Numbered from the stretch's first letter, positions 6,604 to 13,212 are shown. The stretch: DNA of 16,914 nt from Chloroflexota bacterium (GCA_005879815.1 VBKA01000029.1:1-16914); one strand, 5' to 3'. A program made the numbers and translations. The notes: generated from the letters alone by a model not told the origin.

Positions 6604-6623
6604 CCGACTAAATCGGTCGGAGT
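6601..6623. promoter_or_regulatory. Palindromic operator, Rrf2/IscR-like
   Basis: ACTCCGAC (6601-6608) and GTCGGAGT (6616-6623) are perfect 8-bp arms around TAAATCG. The core CCGACTAAATCGGTCGG closely resembles the IscR type-1 pattern YYGACTRWWWYAGTCRR, with one departure (A to G). It covers the end of the -10 and the likely transcription start, a repressor position. Confidence 0.55.
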
Positions 6624-6735
6624 TCAGCCGACGACTCGCCGTTCGCCGGCGCGACGACCGAGCCGTCCGATCCGCCCGCGCGGCAACAGCCCGCGCGCCC
6701 GTCGATCACGAGTCGAAGGACTCTCTGCCCCTCCC

Positions 6736-7620
6736 ATGTCCGTTGTGGATACGGCTCCCGCCACGCACACCGCCAAGGCCCCGCTCGTCGACATCGAATT
6801 CGCCCGCGACCACCTCGACGACCCCAAGGTCCGATTTATCGAGGTCGATGTCGACACCAGCGCGTACGAGACCGGGCATCTCCCAGGTGCCGTCGCGCTC
6901 AACTGGTCGACACAGCTCAACGATCCGATCAAACGTGACCTCGTCTCGCGTGACGAGCTGCAGGCGCTGCTCCGCTCGGCCGGCGTCAACGACGACACGC
7001 TGGTCGTGCTGTACGGCGACAACAACAACTGGTTCGCCGCGTGGGCGTTCTGGCAGCTGCGCTACCACGGCTTCGAGAACGTCCGGCTGCTGGATGGCGG
7101 GCGCAAGAAGGTTGAAGCCTCTGGCCTGCCGTTGACCACCGACGCTGCGTCGCAGCGTGCCGGTAACCTCCAGCTCACGGCCGCGCCCCGGGAGGAGCTG
7201 CGCGCCTACCGCGACCAGGTGCTCGGCGCCGTCGGGAAGGACGCGACGGCGTTTGTTGACGTCCGGTCCCCGGAAGAGTTCCGTGGCGAGCTCGCGGCGC
7301 CGGCCCATCTTCCGCAGGAGGCAGCGCAGCGCAAGGGCCATATCCCCGGTGCGGCCAACGTGCCGTGGTCGAGCGCCGTCGCCGAGGACGGCACCTTCAA
7401 GCCGCCCGCCGAGCTTGCAGACCTGTACTCCAGCAAGGGCATCACCCCGGAGAAGGAGATCGTCGCGTACTGCCGGATCGGCGAGCGCTCCAGCCACACC
7501 TGGTTCGTGCTGCATGAGCTTCTGCGCTATCCGAACGTCCGCAACTACGACGGCTCATGGACCGAGTACGGCTCACTGGTCGGCGCGCCCATCGAGACCG
7601 GCCAGGGAACTGGAACCTAG
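6736..7620 (+). CDS. Thiosulfate sulfurtransferase (two-domain rhodanese, CysA type)
   Basis: A 294-residue tandem rhodanese of normal length. The inactive N-terminal domain covers about 16-135 (VRFIEVDVDTSAYETGHLPG, WFAAWAFWQLRYHGFENVRL). The catalytic C-terminal domain covers about 150-285, with FVDVRSPEEFRG, GHIPGAANVPW and the active-site loop YCRIGERSSHTWF, in which Cys246 should carry the persulfide. The ending NYDGSWTEYGSLVGAPIE is very close to mycobacterial CysA-type enzymes. It would move sulfane sulfur from thiosulfate to cyanide or another thiol acceptor in the cytoplasm. No Shine-Dalgarno lies at ATG 6736 and the leader is about 125 nt. The IscR/CymR-like operator upstream suggests regulation by Fe-S or cysteine status. 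Confidence 0.93.
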   Translation: MSVVDTAPATHTAKAPLVDIEFARDHLDDPKVRFIEVDVDTSAYETGHLPGAVALNWSTQLNDPIKRDLVSRDELQALLRSAGVNDDTLVVLYGDNNNWFAAWAFWQLRYHGFENVRLLDGGRKKVEASGLPLTTDAASQRAGNLQLTAAPREELRAYRDQVLGAVGKDATAFVDVRSPEEFRGELAAPAHLPQEAAQRKGHIPGAANVPWSSAVAEDGTFKPPAELADLYSSKGITPEKEIVAYCRIGERSSHTWFVLHELLRYPNVRNYDGSWTEYGSLVGAPIETGQGTGT

Positions 7621-7666
7621 ACCGATGACGCCCGGGCGCCGGCGGTTAGCCGGCGCGTGCATCGGT
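7621..7666. terminator. Long hairpin after the sulfurtransferase gene
   Basis: Nested arms: ACCGATG (7621-7627) with CATCGGT (7660-7666), ACG with CGT, and CGCCGGC (7637-7643) with GCCGGCG (7649-7655) around GGTTA. It begins directly after the TAG stop. It ends 1 nt before the TACCAT -10 of the next gene. No T-run follows, so it may be a terminator without a U-tract or a regulatory structure. Confidence 0.5.
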
Positions 7667-7667
7667 C

Positions 7668-7673
7668 TACCAT
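7668..7673 (+). promoter_or_regulatory. -10 hexamer TACCAT for the 7681 gene
   Basis: TACCAT lies 7 nt before ATG 7681 with no Shine-Dalgarno, again predicting a leaderless mRNA. It argues against an in-frame GTG at 7657. Confidence 0.45.
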
Positions 7674-7680
7674 CCGGCCG

Positions 7681-8118
7681 ATGACCACCGCCGGCCTGGC
7701 GGTCGGAGCCCCGCCAGAGGGAATGCCCGACCCCAATCTCGCGCCCCCGCAGCTCGCGCGGGCCGGCGACCCGTTCGCCCGCCTACGGGTCGTGCATTTC
7801 CTCGCTCGGCTGCCGCGCAACACGACTCTGCAGCTGCGGGACGTGGTGGGCGCGCTCAACGCCGCGTTTCTCGATTGGTCCTTCAGCGAGAAGGTGGTGC
7901 TAGCCGAGCTGGTGCAGCTGCAGGCCAACTGGGCGATCAGCTTCCACGGTGACGATCGGATTGTCCTCGACCGCAACGAGCGCGGTCACACCCTGCTGAT
8001 CGTCGACTCGACACGCATGACGCCATTCCTGGTTGCGCAGGCCAGCCGTGCCGCCCAGGCCTGCGAGGAGGAGCTCCTCCGCTTCACGCTGGGAGACGGC
8101 ATCACCACCGACAACTAG
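7681..8118 (+). CDS. Hypothetical protein, possible winged-helix fold
   Basis: A 145-residue soluble protein that I do not recognise. A proline-rich N-terminus (about 1-30) leads into PFARLRVVHFLARLPRNTTL, then LRDVVGALNAAFLDWSFSEK, LAELVQLQANWAISF and DRIVLDRNERGHTLLIV. The alternation of helices with a closing beta pair would suit a winged-helix domain, but no family signature supports this. The C-terminal part (MTPFLVAQASRAAQACEEEL) looks helical. ATG 7681 is chosen because TACCAT lies 7 nt before it. It follows the sulfurtransferase gene but has its own likely promoter and an intervening hairpin. The next gene, thyX, converges on it. Confidence 0.72.
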   Translation: MTTAGLAVGAPPEGMPDPNLAPPQLARAGDPFARLRVVHFLARLPRNTTLQLRDVVGALNAAFLDWSFSEKVVLAELVQLQANWAISFHGDDRIVLDRNERGHTLLIVDSTRMTPFLVAQASRAAQACEEELLRFTLGDGITTDN

Positions 8119-8401
8119 GGGCGGAATTCAGCTTTCCCGATCGGGCTTGCATGATCAGTCGTGCTGCTCACAGCGCGCGGATGTGCCCCCTGTCGCGCCA
8201 TTCGAGCAGTGCCACCGTTGACATGGAGCGATGGCGATCGCTTCCGCGCTTTGTGATCAGTCGGACTACTCGCACCGCTTAGGTGGGTAAGGCCAGTCGT
8301 AGGCGACTGAAATGTTGCGCGGAAGGGGCGAGCGGCGGGATCGCCGAATTTGTAAGTCATCCAGCGACTAGGCGGGGGACCAGCGGCCGGGTCGTTAGGG
8401 G
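8119..8401. other. Intergenic region between convergent genes, with imperfect repeats
   Basis: No convincing gene is present in these 283 bases. An identical 10-mer TGATCAGTCG occurs at 8152-8161 and 8254-8263, and the 16 bases after each copy match at 10 positions. A small hairpin CAGTCG-TAGG-CGACTG lies at 8294-8309. No tRNA-like fold was found by eye. Confidence 0.5.
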
Positions 8402-8411
8402 CTAGACCCGG
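8387..8411. terminator. Possible hairpin at the 3' end of thyX
   Basis: CCGGGTC (8387-8393) and GACCCGG (8405-8411) are 7-bp arms around an 11-nt loop that includes the thyX stop codon. No T-run is present on either strand, so this is weak. Confidence 0.3.
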
Positions 8412-9364
8412 TCCGAGCCTCCGGCCTGGCCCAGTGCGGGTTGCGGCTCCTCCGGGCGAAGCGGCGTCATCGGCTCGGCTCCGGCCTCGGCGGAGTCCGC
8501 GCCGACAGCGACCGGCACGCGACGCGGCCTGGGGCGGAAGGGCGAGGTCTCCGGCACGACCGGCCCGTTGGTCTCTGCCAGCTCGCCGGACCGGTATGAC
8601 TCCCAGACGGCCATGACCGTGTCCTTGTGGGGGCGGATGCGGCAATGCTCGTCGCGGTTGCCCATCTCGTCGCAGTAACCGAGCGGCACGCACTTGGGAG
8701 CCAGGAAGGACCCGAAGAAGGGCGAGACGCGGAAGATCTCGTGGCGGATCTGTTTGAAGAGCTGGCGGATCTCCCACTGCGCCATGGTGCAGAGCCGGAG
8801 CCCGGACATGTGGATGAGCTGGCGCAGGTTGACCGTCATCACCAGGTTCGTCTGCATCGCATTCGGGAAGATGAAACGCGCATCCTCCGCCGGCACCTCC
8901 GCCTGGAGGAGCTGGCCGTACAGGTCGAGGGACGAGTCGATCGCCGATTGGAACCTCTCCGCCAGCTCGTCAGGCAGCTCACCCTTGGCGATGCTGTCCG
9001 GGACGGTGTAGTTGTCGCGCCCCTTGAAGCTGACGTAGCGCTGCGACTGCTGGTCGAAGGCCGTCCCCGCCCGATGCCGAACCAACTGGTGGGTGAGCGT
9101 CCGCGTCACGCCGCTGACGGCGAAGGTGAAGTTGACGTGCTCGATGGTCGAGCCATGGCCCGACTCCATGACCTTGCGGACAAGGTTCTGCTGCTTCTCG
9201 TCGGCCACCTGGCGGCTAACCGCCTTGTCCCAGATCTGGTCCGGAAGCTGCTCGGAATAGCACGTCCGACAGGCGGTGTAGATGATCGGCAGGTAGAACT
9301 CCTCGACGATCTCCTTGGTCGGAAAGATCAGCCTCGCGGAGAGGGCCGGGGAAGTCGGCGGCAT
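8402..9364 (-). CDS. thyX: Flavin-dependent thymidylate synthase ThyX
   Basis: The 320-residue protein makes dTMP from dUMP using FAD, NADPH and methylene-tetrahydrofolate. Family signs are VMESGHGSTIEHVNFTF, GVTRTLTHQLVRHRAG, the ThyX motif RHRAGTAFDQQSQRY (96-110), and the LRLCTMAQWEIRQLFKQIR segment with the substrate-side arginine. In common ThyX proteins the motif is RHR-x7-S; here there is one extra residue between RHR and the serine. After about residue 250 there is a proline- and arginine-rich tail of some 70 residues that a core ThyX lacks. CVPLGYCDEMGNRDEHC (225-241) carries three cysteines. ATG 9364 has TATCGT 6 nt upstream and no Shine-Dalgarno. Two DnaA-box-like sites lie upstream. 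The GGDEF-type gene ends 114 bp before it on the same strand. Confidence 0.94.
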   Translation of the reverse strand: MPPTSPALSARLIFPTKEIVEEFYLPIIYTACRTCYSEQLPDQIWDKAVSRQVADEKQQNLVRKVMESGHGSTIEHVNFTFAVSGVTRTLTHQLVRHRAGTAFDQQSQRYVSFKGRDNYTVPDSIAKGELPDELAERFQSAIDSSLDLYGQLLQAEVPAEDARFIFPNAMQTNLVMTVNLRQLIHMSGLRLCTMAQWEIRQLFKQIRHEIFRVSPFFGSFLAPKCVPLGYCDEMGNRDEHCRIRPHKDTVMAVWESYRSGELAETNGPVVPETSPFRPRPRRVPVAVGADSAEAGAEPMTPLRPEEPQPALGQAGGSDRV

Positions 9365-9370
9365 CGGTCA

Positions 9371-9376
9371 ACGATA
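9371..9376 (-). promoter_or_regulatory. -10 hexamer TATCGT for thyX
   Basis: TATCGT on the minus strand ends 6 nt before ATG 9364 with no Shine-Dalgarno. It fits the TAnnnT pattern of the window's other leaderless-type starts. Confidence 0.4.
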
Positions 9377-9403
9377 CCACGCGAGACCGTCCTCGGCACC
9401 CCC

Positions 9404-9432
9404 TTATCCACAAGATGTGGGGCTGTGGAAAA
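9404..9432. promoter_or_regulatory. Pair of inverted DnaA-box-like sites upstream of thyX
   Basis: TTATCCACA (9404-9412) is a perfect consensus DnaA box. TGTGGAAAA (9424-9432) is TTTTCCACA on the other strand, matching TTWTNCACA. They face each other 11 bp apart, about 28-56 bp upstream of the thyX -10. A CACAAGAT/ATCTTGTG inverted repeat (9409-9416, 9445-9452) overlaps them. Binding by DnaA is inference. Confidence 0.5.
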
Positions 9433-9478
9433 CAATCGTCCGCTATCTTGTGTGGTCGGACCGATGGGGGCCCAACCC

Positions 9479-10969
9479 CTAGGCGCCCTTACCTCCGGTC
9501 TCAGGGGGGCCTTCTTGGGCCTCCTCCGGGCGGCGCTCCTCGAGCCTGGCGAGGCCGTGGGCTCGATCGAACGCAATCCGGTTGCCGCCCGCTGCGCGGG
9601 CTGAGGCGAGCGCCTCCTCGGCCCGACCCAGCAGTTCGTCGTCGCGGATCTCGACCCCAGGACGGTGGATGGTGATGCCGATCGAGACGGTCACCCACAG
9701 CGGGCCCACACGCGTCTCGACCGGTCGGTCGATGAGGCGGGAACGCAGGGCGTTGGCGAAGATCGTCACGCCGCGTTCGTCGGTGTGGGGCAGGATCGCC
9801 AGGAAGGTATCGCTCGAGACCCGGCCGATGGCGTCCGCTTCGCGCATGCGCAGCCGCAGGCGGAGGCCGAGCTCGCGAAGGATCTCGTCCCCGATCTCGA
9901 CGCCATGCGTTCGATTCAGGCCGCGCGTCCCGTCGAGGTCGATCAGCACCAGCGCGATGGGATGGGCGTAGCGGCGAGCCTCGGCTGCCTCGATCCGCAG
10001 GCGCTCAAGGATCGCGCGACGCGTCGCGGTCCCGCTGGTGGAATCCACGGCTGATGCACGCTCCAGCTCGACCCGCTGAAGCTCGATCGTCTGACGCGCC
10101 GCCAGCAGCTCGGTGATCGTCCCGCGCAGCTCGCGCGCCAGTCGTAGTGGCTCATCTGCCTGGGGTGGAACGCCCTCCACATCGGTCCCGTTCGGCGCCG
10201 AAAGAAGCGCGATCGGCCGCATCGCCTGGTCTCCGTCCTGGGGACCCTGGGGCCGAGTCAGCACCGCGACGGTGGCGGCCAGGGCCATCGTCACCATCCC
10301 CGGCATCAGGTCGACAGTGCCAGGGCGGGCCAGCCCAAGGGCGAGGGCGCCGGCCGCCAGTCCCGCAAGCCATTCGGACCGATGTGTCTCCGGAGCTCCG
10401 ATCGCCGCGGTGATAGCCGCAATCGCTAGCAGGGCCGCGCCACCGGCCGTGAGGGCAAGGGCCAGCAGCAGGACCGGTGGACCAAGCAGGCCGACCGCCG
10501 GCGCCAGCTCGACCCAGCCGAAGATCAGCGCCGCGGAGAGGAGTCGAATGCCGCGGCCGGTGACCTGCACCGGGGGAACGATTTCGGCCGCGAGCAGGGC
10601 CAGCGCCGCGGCCACGACGCCCAGCGGGATGACCGGCGTTGGAAAGGCGACCGAAACCGCCGGACCGCCGAGGGCGGCGGCACCTGCCGCCGCCGAGAGG
10701 GCACCGAGCCCGGCGCCTTCCAGCATGTCGCGCAGGAGGCCATCGCTTCGAAATCCGCGCGCGAGCGCCAGGAGCGCCGCGATGAGCCCCGCGATCGCCA
10801 GCAGCCCACTCGTTCCCGTCGTCAGCCACGAGGCGTACGCCGAAGGAGCGAGTGGAAGGTCGAGCGGCTGGAAGAGCCGCAGGATGCCCAGGGCCACCAG
10901 TGGCAGGGCGAGCCAGGTGGCCAGGCGAGCCACCCGAAATGCAGAAAAGGCGGTGCCTTCGGCGGTCAT
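9479..10969 (-). CDS. Multi-TM membrane protein with degenerate GGDEF domain
   Basis: A 496-residue protein with about eight hydrophobic segments between residues 17 and 238, an amphipathic linker (about 273-306, LARELRGTITELLAARQTIE), and a GGDEF-type domain at about 308-470. The signature is RVSSDTF (383-389) instead of RYGGDEF, and the upstream NDxxGH is NRTHGV (352-357). The usual catalytic and GTP-contact residues are therefore lost. The first metal aspartate is kept in VLIDLDG (Asp344). The inhibitory-site motif RxxD (Arg376-Asp379) is present exactly five residues before SSDTF. A c-di-GMP receptor role is the natural inference; an ordinary active cyclase is unlikely. The start could also be GTG 10993, which has TTGCCG, 17 bp and CAGACT upstream of it, or TTG 11074. 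Confidence 0.85.
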   Translation of the reverse strand: MTAEGTAFSAFRVARLATWLALPLVALGILRLFQPLDLPLAPSAYASWLTTGTSGLLAIAGLIAALLALARGFRSDGLLRDMLEGAGLGALSAAAGAAALGGPAVSVAFPTPVIPLGVVAAALALLAAEIVPPVQVTGRGIRLLSAALIFGWVELAPAVGLLGPPVLLLALALTAGGAALLAIAAITAAIGAPETHRSEWLAGLAAGALALGLARPGTVDLMPGMVTMALAATVAVLTRPQGPQDGDQAMRPIALLSAPNGTDVEGVPPQADEPLRLARELRGTITELLAARQTIELQRVELERASAVDSTSGTATRRAILERLRIEAAEARRYAHPIALVLIDLDGTRGLNRTHGVEIGDEILRELGLRLRLRMREADAIGRVSSDTFLAILPHTDERGVTIFANALRSRLIDRPVETRVGPLWVTVSIGITIHRPGVEIRDDELLGRAEEALASARAAGGNRIAFDRAHGLARLEERRPEEAQEGPPETGGKGA

Positions 10970-11084
10970 TCGTCTACTGGTGCGAGCGAGCACCGCCGAG
11001 TCTGTGGCTGGGTAATGGGGGCGGCAATAGTACGAACGGAACCGAGCGCCTCGCCACGCCACCAGGTCCACCAAAGGAGGTGGA

Positions 11085-11090
11085 TATACT
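11085..11090 (+). promoter_or_regulatory. -10 hexamer TATACT for the 11098 gene
   Basis: TATACT (5 of 6 to TATAAT) is followed by 7 nt and GTG 11098. A perfect-looking AAAGGAGGT (11073-11081) lies upstream of the -10 and so would not be in the mRNA. It is 17 nt from the GTG, too far to act as its Shine-Dalgarno. Confidence 0.5.
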
Positions 11091-11097
11091 CGCCGCC

Positions 11098-11505
11098 GTG
11101 AGCCGCCCTGCTTCCCGGGCCCACAGCCCCGCGCGTCGCGCCGCGGTCATGAGCCGGAAGCGCTTCCTCGAGCTGACCGATCAGCTGATCGCTCAGGGCG
11201 ATCGGCTGTTGAGCGATCCCGACTGGAACCTGTTCCGGCTTTGGCTGATCAACTCTGACGAGCTGCTCGAGCGCGTCTGGGGCCGCATGGACCGATACCA
11301 CCTGGCATGGCTGAACGTTGGGCGCGACTCCGCGCCGCCGGGCTCTGAGCTCAACGAGGAAGGCACCCGGCAGTTCGTCGCCGAGGTGACCCGTGGCAAG
11401 CTCGCGGTCCTGCGTACGATGCGAGACGCCGTCGCGCGCCAGGGGTGGACGCTCCTGAGCGACGACGAACCGGATACAGAGGGAACCGGAGGCAGTCAAT
11501 CGTGA
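11098..11505 (+). CDS. Hypothetical protein, translationally coupled to PIG-L deacetylase
   Basis: A 135-residue soluble protein of unknown function. A basic N-terminus is followed by RKRFLELTDQLIAQGDRLLS, DPDWNLFRLWLINSDELLER and VWGRMDRYHLAWLNVGR, then FVAEVTRGKLAVLRTMRDAV. It looks largely alpha-helical and ends in an acidic tail. I do not recognise a family. The stop overlaps the next start as GTGA (11502-11505), so it is very probably co-translated with the deacetylase. GTG 11098 is preferred because TATACT lies 7 nt upstream; ATG 11149, which gives a protein starting MSRKRFLEL, is an alternative and has no Shine-Dalgarno. It is divergent from the degenerate GGDEF gene. Confidence 0.75.
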   Translation: MSRPASRAHSPARRAAVMSRKRFLELTDQLIAQGDRLLSDPDWNLFRLWLINSDELLERVWGRMDRYHLAWLNVGRDSAPPGSELNEEGTRQFVAEVTRGKLAVLRTMRDAVARQGWTLLSDDEPDTEGTGGSQS

Positions 11506-12236
11506 GCGATGGCCCGGACGAGCTGATCGGAGGGCTGGCCGCGATATTCGCCCACCCCGACGACGAGAGCTTCGGGTGCGCCGGCGCGTTGGCTCTGGCC
11601 CACGACGCGGGCCGCGTGACGCGGCTGCTGGTCGCCACGAAGGGCGAGGCCGGCATGCCGGAGGGCGGACCACCGGAGGGAAGCTTCGGCGACGTCCGGG
11701 AGCGGGAGCTGGTGACCGCGGCACAGACGATCGGGCTCGACGAGGTGACCATCCTGGAGGGGTACGCGGACGGTGGCCTCGCCGAGGCGTCATTTGCCCA
11801 GCTGGTCGATGACATCGCGGAGTGGCTCGCCTCGCGCCGACCGGATGCCGTGATCACCTTCGGGAGCCACGGGGTGACCGGGCACCCCGATCACGTGGTC
11901 ATCGGCTCCGCGGTGCGCTGGGCGGTCGAACGGCTCGCGGAGGTCGGCAGGGCGCCGAACGCGGTCTACGTCGTATCGCCCGTCTTCGGCCCGGGGCCGA
12001 ACCGCTACGACCTGTCGCCCGAGGAGCAGGGCGCCACGCATCGCGTCGAGGTCACCCCGGTCGCCGAGCGAAAGGTCGCGGCGCTGGAGGCGCACGCCTC
12101 GCAGTCGGACACCGCGGAGGAGATCGCTGCCTTGCGCTCCGCCATCGAGGCCGGCCTGCCGATCTACGAGGGGTACACGCGCGTTCGTCCGGCGGTACCC
12201 GCGCCGCACCCGAAGTTCGACGCCCGCATCTGGTGA
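11502..12236 (+). CDS. PIG-L family deacetylase (LmbE-like)
   Basis: The 244-residue protein has the two hallmark zinc motifs of the LmbE/PIG-L fold: AHPDDESFG (17-25) and GHPDHV (127-132). LVATKGEAG (43-51) and RERELVTAAQTIGLDEV are also typical. The family removes N-acetyl groups from GlcNAc-type substrates, for example MshB in mycothiol and BshB in bacillithiol synthesis, or acts in glycolipid and antibiotic pathways. The substrate cannot be told from sequence. The GTG start overlaps the previous stop by 4 bp. No signal peptide is seen, so it is probably cytoplasmic. A weak inverted repeat (CTGAGGG at 12238-12244, CCCTCAG at 12304-12310) follows the gene. Confidence 0.93.
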   Translation: MSDGPDELIGGLAAIFAHPDDESFGCAGALALAHDAGRVTRLLVATKGEAGMPEGGPPEGSFGDVRERELVTAAQTIGLDEVTILEGYADGGLAEASFAQLVDDIAEWLASRRPDAVITFGSHGVTGHPDHVVIGSAVRWAVERLAEVGRAPNAVYVVSPVFGPGPNRYDLSPEEQGATHRVEVTPVAERKVAALEAHASQSDTAEEIAALRSAIEAGLPIYEGYTRVRPAVPAPHPKFDARIW

Positions 12237-12331
12237 GCTGAGGGTGTCCTCCCCGCGCTCGACGCCAGCGGCGGCGTTGTCGCAAGCGGTCTGGGACGGG
12301 CGGCCCTCAGTGCCTCCCCCGCGCACGCTGG

Positions 12332-12337
12332 TAGACT
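12332..12337 (+). promoter_or_regulatory. -10 hexamer TAGACT for the SufT-like/adenosyltransferase operon
   Basis: TAGACT is followed by CAGCCC and ATG 12344, a 6-nt gap with no Shine-Dalgarno. It predicts a leaderless mRNA for the MIP18-type gene and the adenosyltransferase gene behind it. Confidence 0.5.
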
Positions 12338-12343
12338 CAGCCC

Positions 12344-12634
12344 ATGGCCATTGACGCGAACCTGGGCAAGGTCGATGAGGTGATGACGGCCCTCTACGAC
12401 ATCTACGATCCGGAGATCGGGATGAGCATCGTGGACCTGGACCTGATCAAGCACGTGGAGATCGGGGCAGGCGAGGAGCCAACCGAGATCAAGATGGTCC
12501 TCACCACCCCGTTCTGCCCGTGGGCCGGGGACCTGATCCAGACCATCAAGCAACGCACCGAGGAGGTCGTGGGACCGCCGGTCAAGGTGACGTTGCTCGC
12601 CGATCGCTGGGAGCCGCCGCCCGGCCTCTTCTAG
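12344..12634 (+). CDS. MIP18/SufT-type (DUF59) metal-sulfur cluster assembly protein
   Basis: A 96-residue single-domain protein of the MIP18 (PaaD/SufT, DUF59) family. It has YDPEIGMSIVDLDLI (21-35), which matches the family DPEl-x-x-nIvdLGLI start, and TTPFCPWAGDLIQTIK (54-69), with the conserved cysteine at 58 in the TxxxCP motif. It ends in VTLLADRWEPPPGLF, equivalent to the usual W-x-P ending. Relatives help Fe-S cluster assembly or maturation of target enzymes. No suf or isc genes are next to it; it precedes the cobalamin adenosyltransferase by only 5 nt, so the two form an operon. Whether they work together is unknown. Confidence 0.9.
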   Translation: MAIDANLGKVDEVMTALYDIYDPEIGMSIVDLDLIKHVEIGAGEEPTEIKMVLTTPFCPWAGDLIQTIKQRTEEVVGPPVKVTLLADRWEPPPGLF

Positions 12635-12639
12635 CCCAC

Positions 12640-13212
12640 ATGCGCATCTACACCCGCAAGGGTGACGCCGGGACGACCGGCCTCCTCTACGGCGGCTCGC
12701 GGATCTCCAAGGCGGATCTCCGCACCGACGCCTACGGCAGCACCGATGAAGCCGTCTCCGACCTGGGCTTGGCGCGAGCCAGCTTTGGCGCCCTGACGGA
12801 TCGCATCGAGGCCCGCCTGCATCGCCTCATCCTTCGCCTGCAGCGCGAGCTGTTCGTCGTCGGCGCCGAGCTGGCCACCAGCGCGGATCGACGCAAGCGG
12901 CTCAAGCCGGAGACGACGCTCGTCACCACCGAGATGGTGACGGCACTGGAGCGCGAGATCGACGCCCTGGAAGCCGATCATCCGATGCCCACCGAGTTCG
13001 TCATCCCCGGGGAGTCGACATCCGGCGCGGCGATCGACGTCGCCCGCGCGACCGTGCGCCGGGCTGAGCGGCGCATCGTGGCGCTGGCCGAGGCGGGCGG
13101 GCTGCCGTCGGATTCGCAGGTGATGCCCTACATGAACCGGCTGGCGGACCTGCTCTTCGTCATGGCGCGTGCGGCGGACGGTGGCTTTCGACCGCTGCAT
13201 GGCGACGAATGA
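12640..13212 (+). CDS. Cob(I)yrinic acid a,c-diamide / cobalamin adenosyltransferase, PduO type
   Basis: This 190-residue protein has all PduO-type segments in order: YTRKGDAGTTGL (4-15, ATP-binding), YGSTDEAVSDLGLAR (32-46), PGESTSGAAIDVARATVRRA (123-142) with the basic RRAERR (140-145), and YMNRLADLLFVMAR (164-177). It transfers adenosyl from ATP to cob(I)alamin, giving coenzyme B12 for enzymes such as methylmalonyl-CoA mutase. Two usual motifs are altered: DELN is DEAV and PGGS is PGES. The key Asp of the first and the Asn of YLNR remain, so activity is likely. ATG 12640 is 5 nt after the preceding stop, so the two genes share an operon. No clear Shine-Dalgarno is present. Confidence 0.92.
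   Translation: MRIYTRKGDAGTTGLLYGGSRISKADLRTDAYGSTDEAVSDLGLARASFGALTDRIEARLHRLILRLQRELFVVGAELATSADRRKRLKPETTLVTTEMVTALEREIDALEADHPMPTEFVIPGESTSGAAIDVARATVRRAERRIVALAEAGGLPSDSQVMPYMNRLADLLFVMARAADGGFRPLHGDE

Noticed and set aside
8115..8777. 220-residue minus-strand frame over the 3' part of thyX and the following gap
   Set aside because: Overlaps thyX in another frame and is rich in Arg/Pro/Ala; no motif or start signal.
9365..9478. Replication origin
   Set aside because: Two DnaA-like boxes only, no AT-rich stretch and no dnaA, dnaN, gidA or parAB neighbours.
11073..11081. AAAGGAGGT as Shine-Dalgarno of the 11098 gene
   Set aside because: It is 17 nt from the GTG and lies upstream of the TATACT -10, so it would not be in the mRNA.
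12238..12310. CTGAGGG/CCCTCAG inverted repeat after the PIG-L gene as a terminator
   Set aside because: Seven-base arms around about 60 nt with no T-run; too weak to call.
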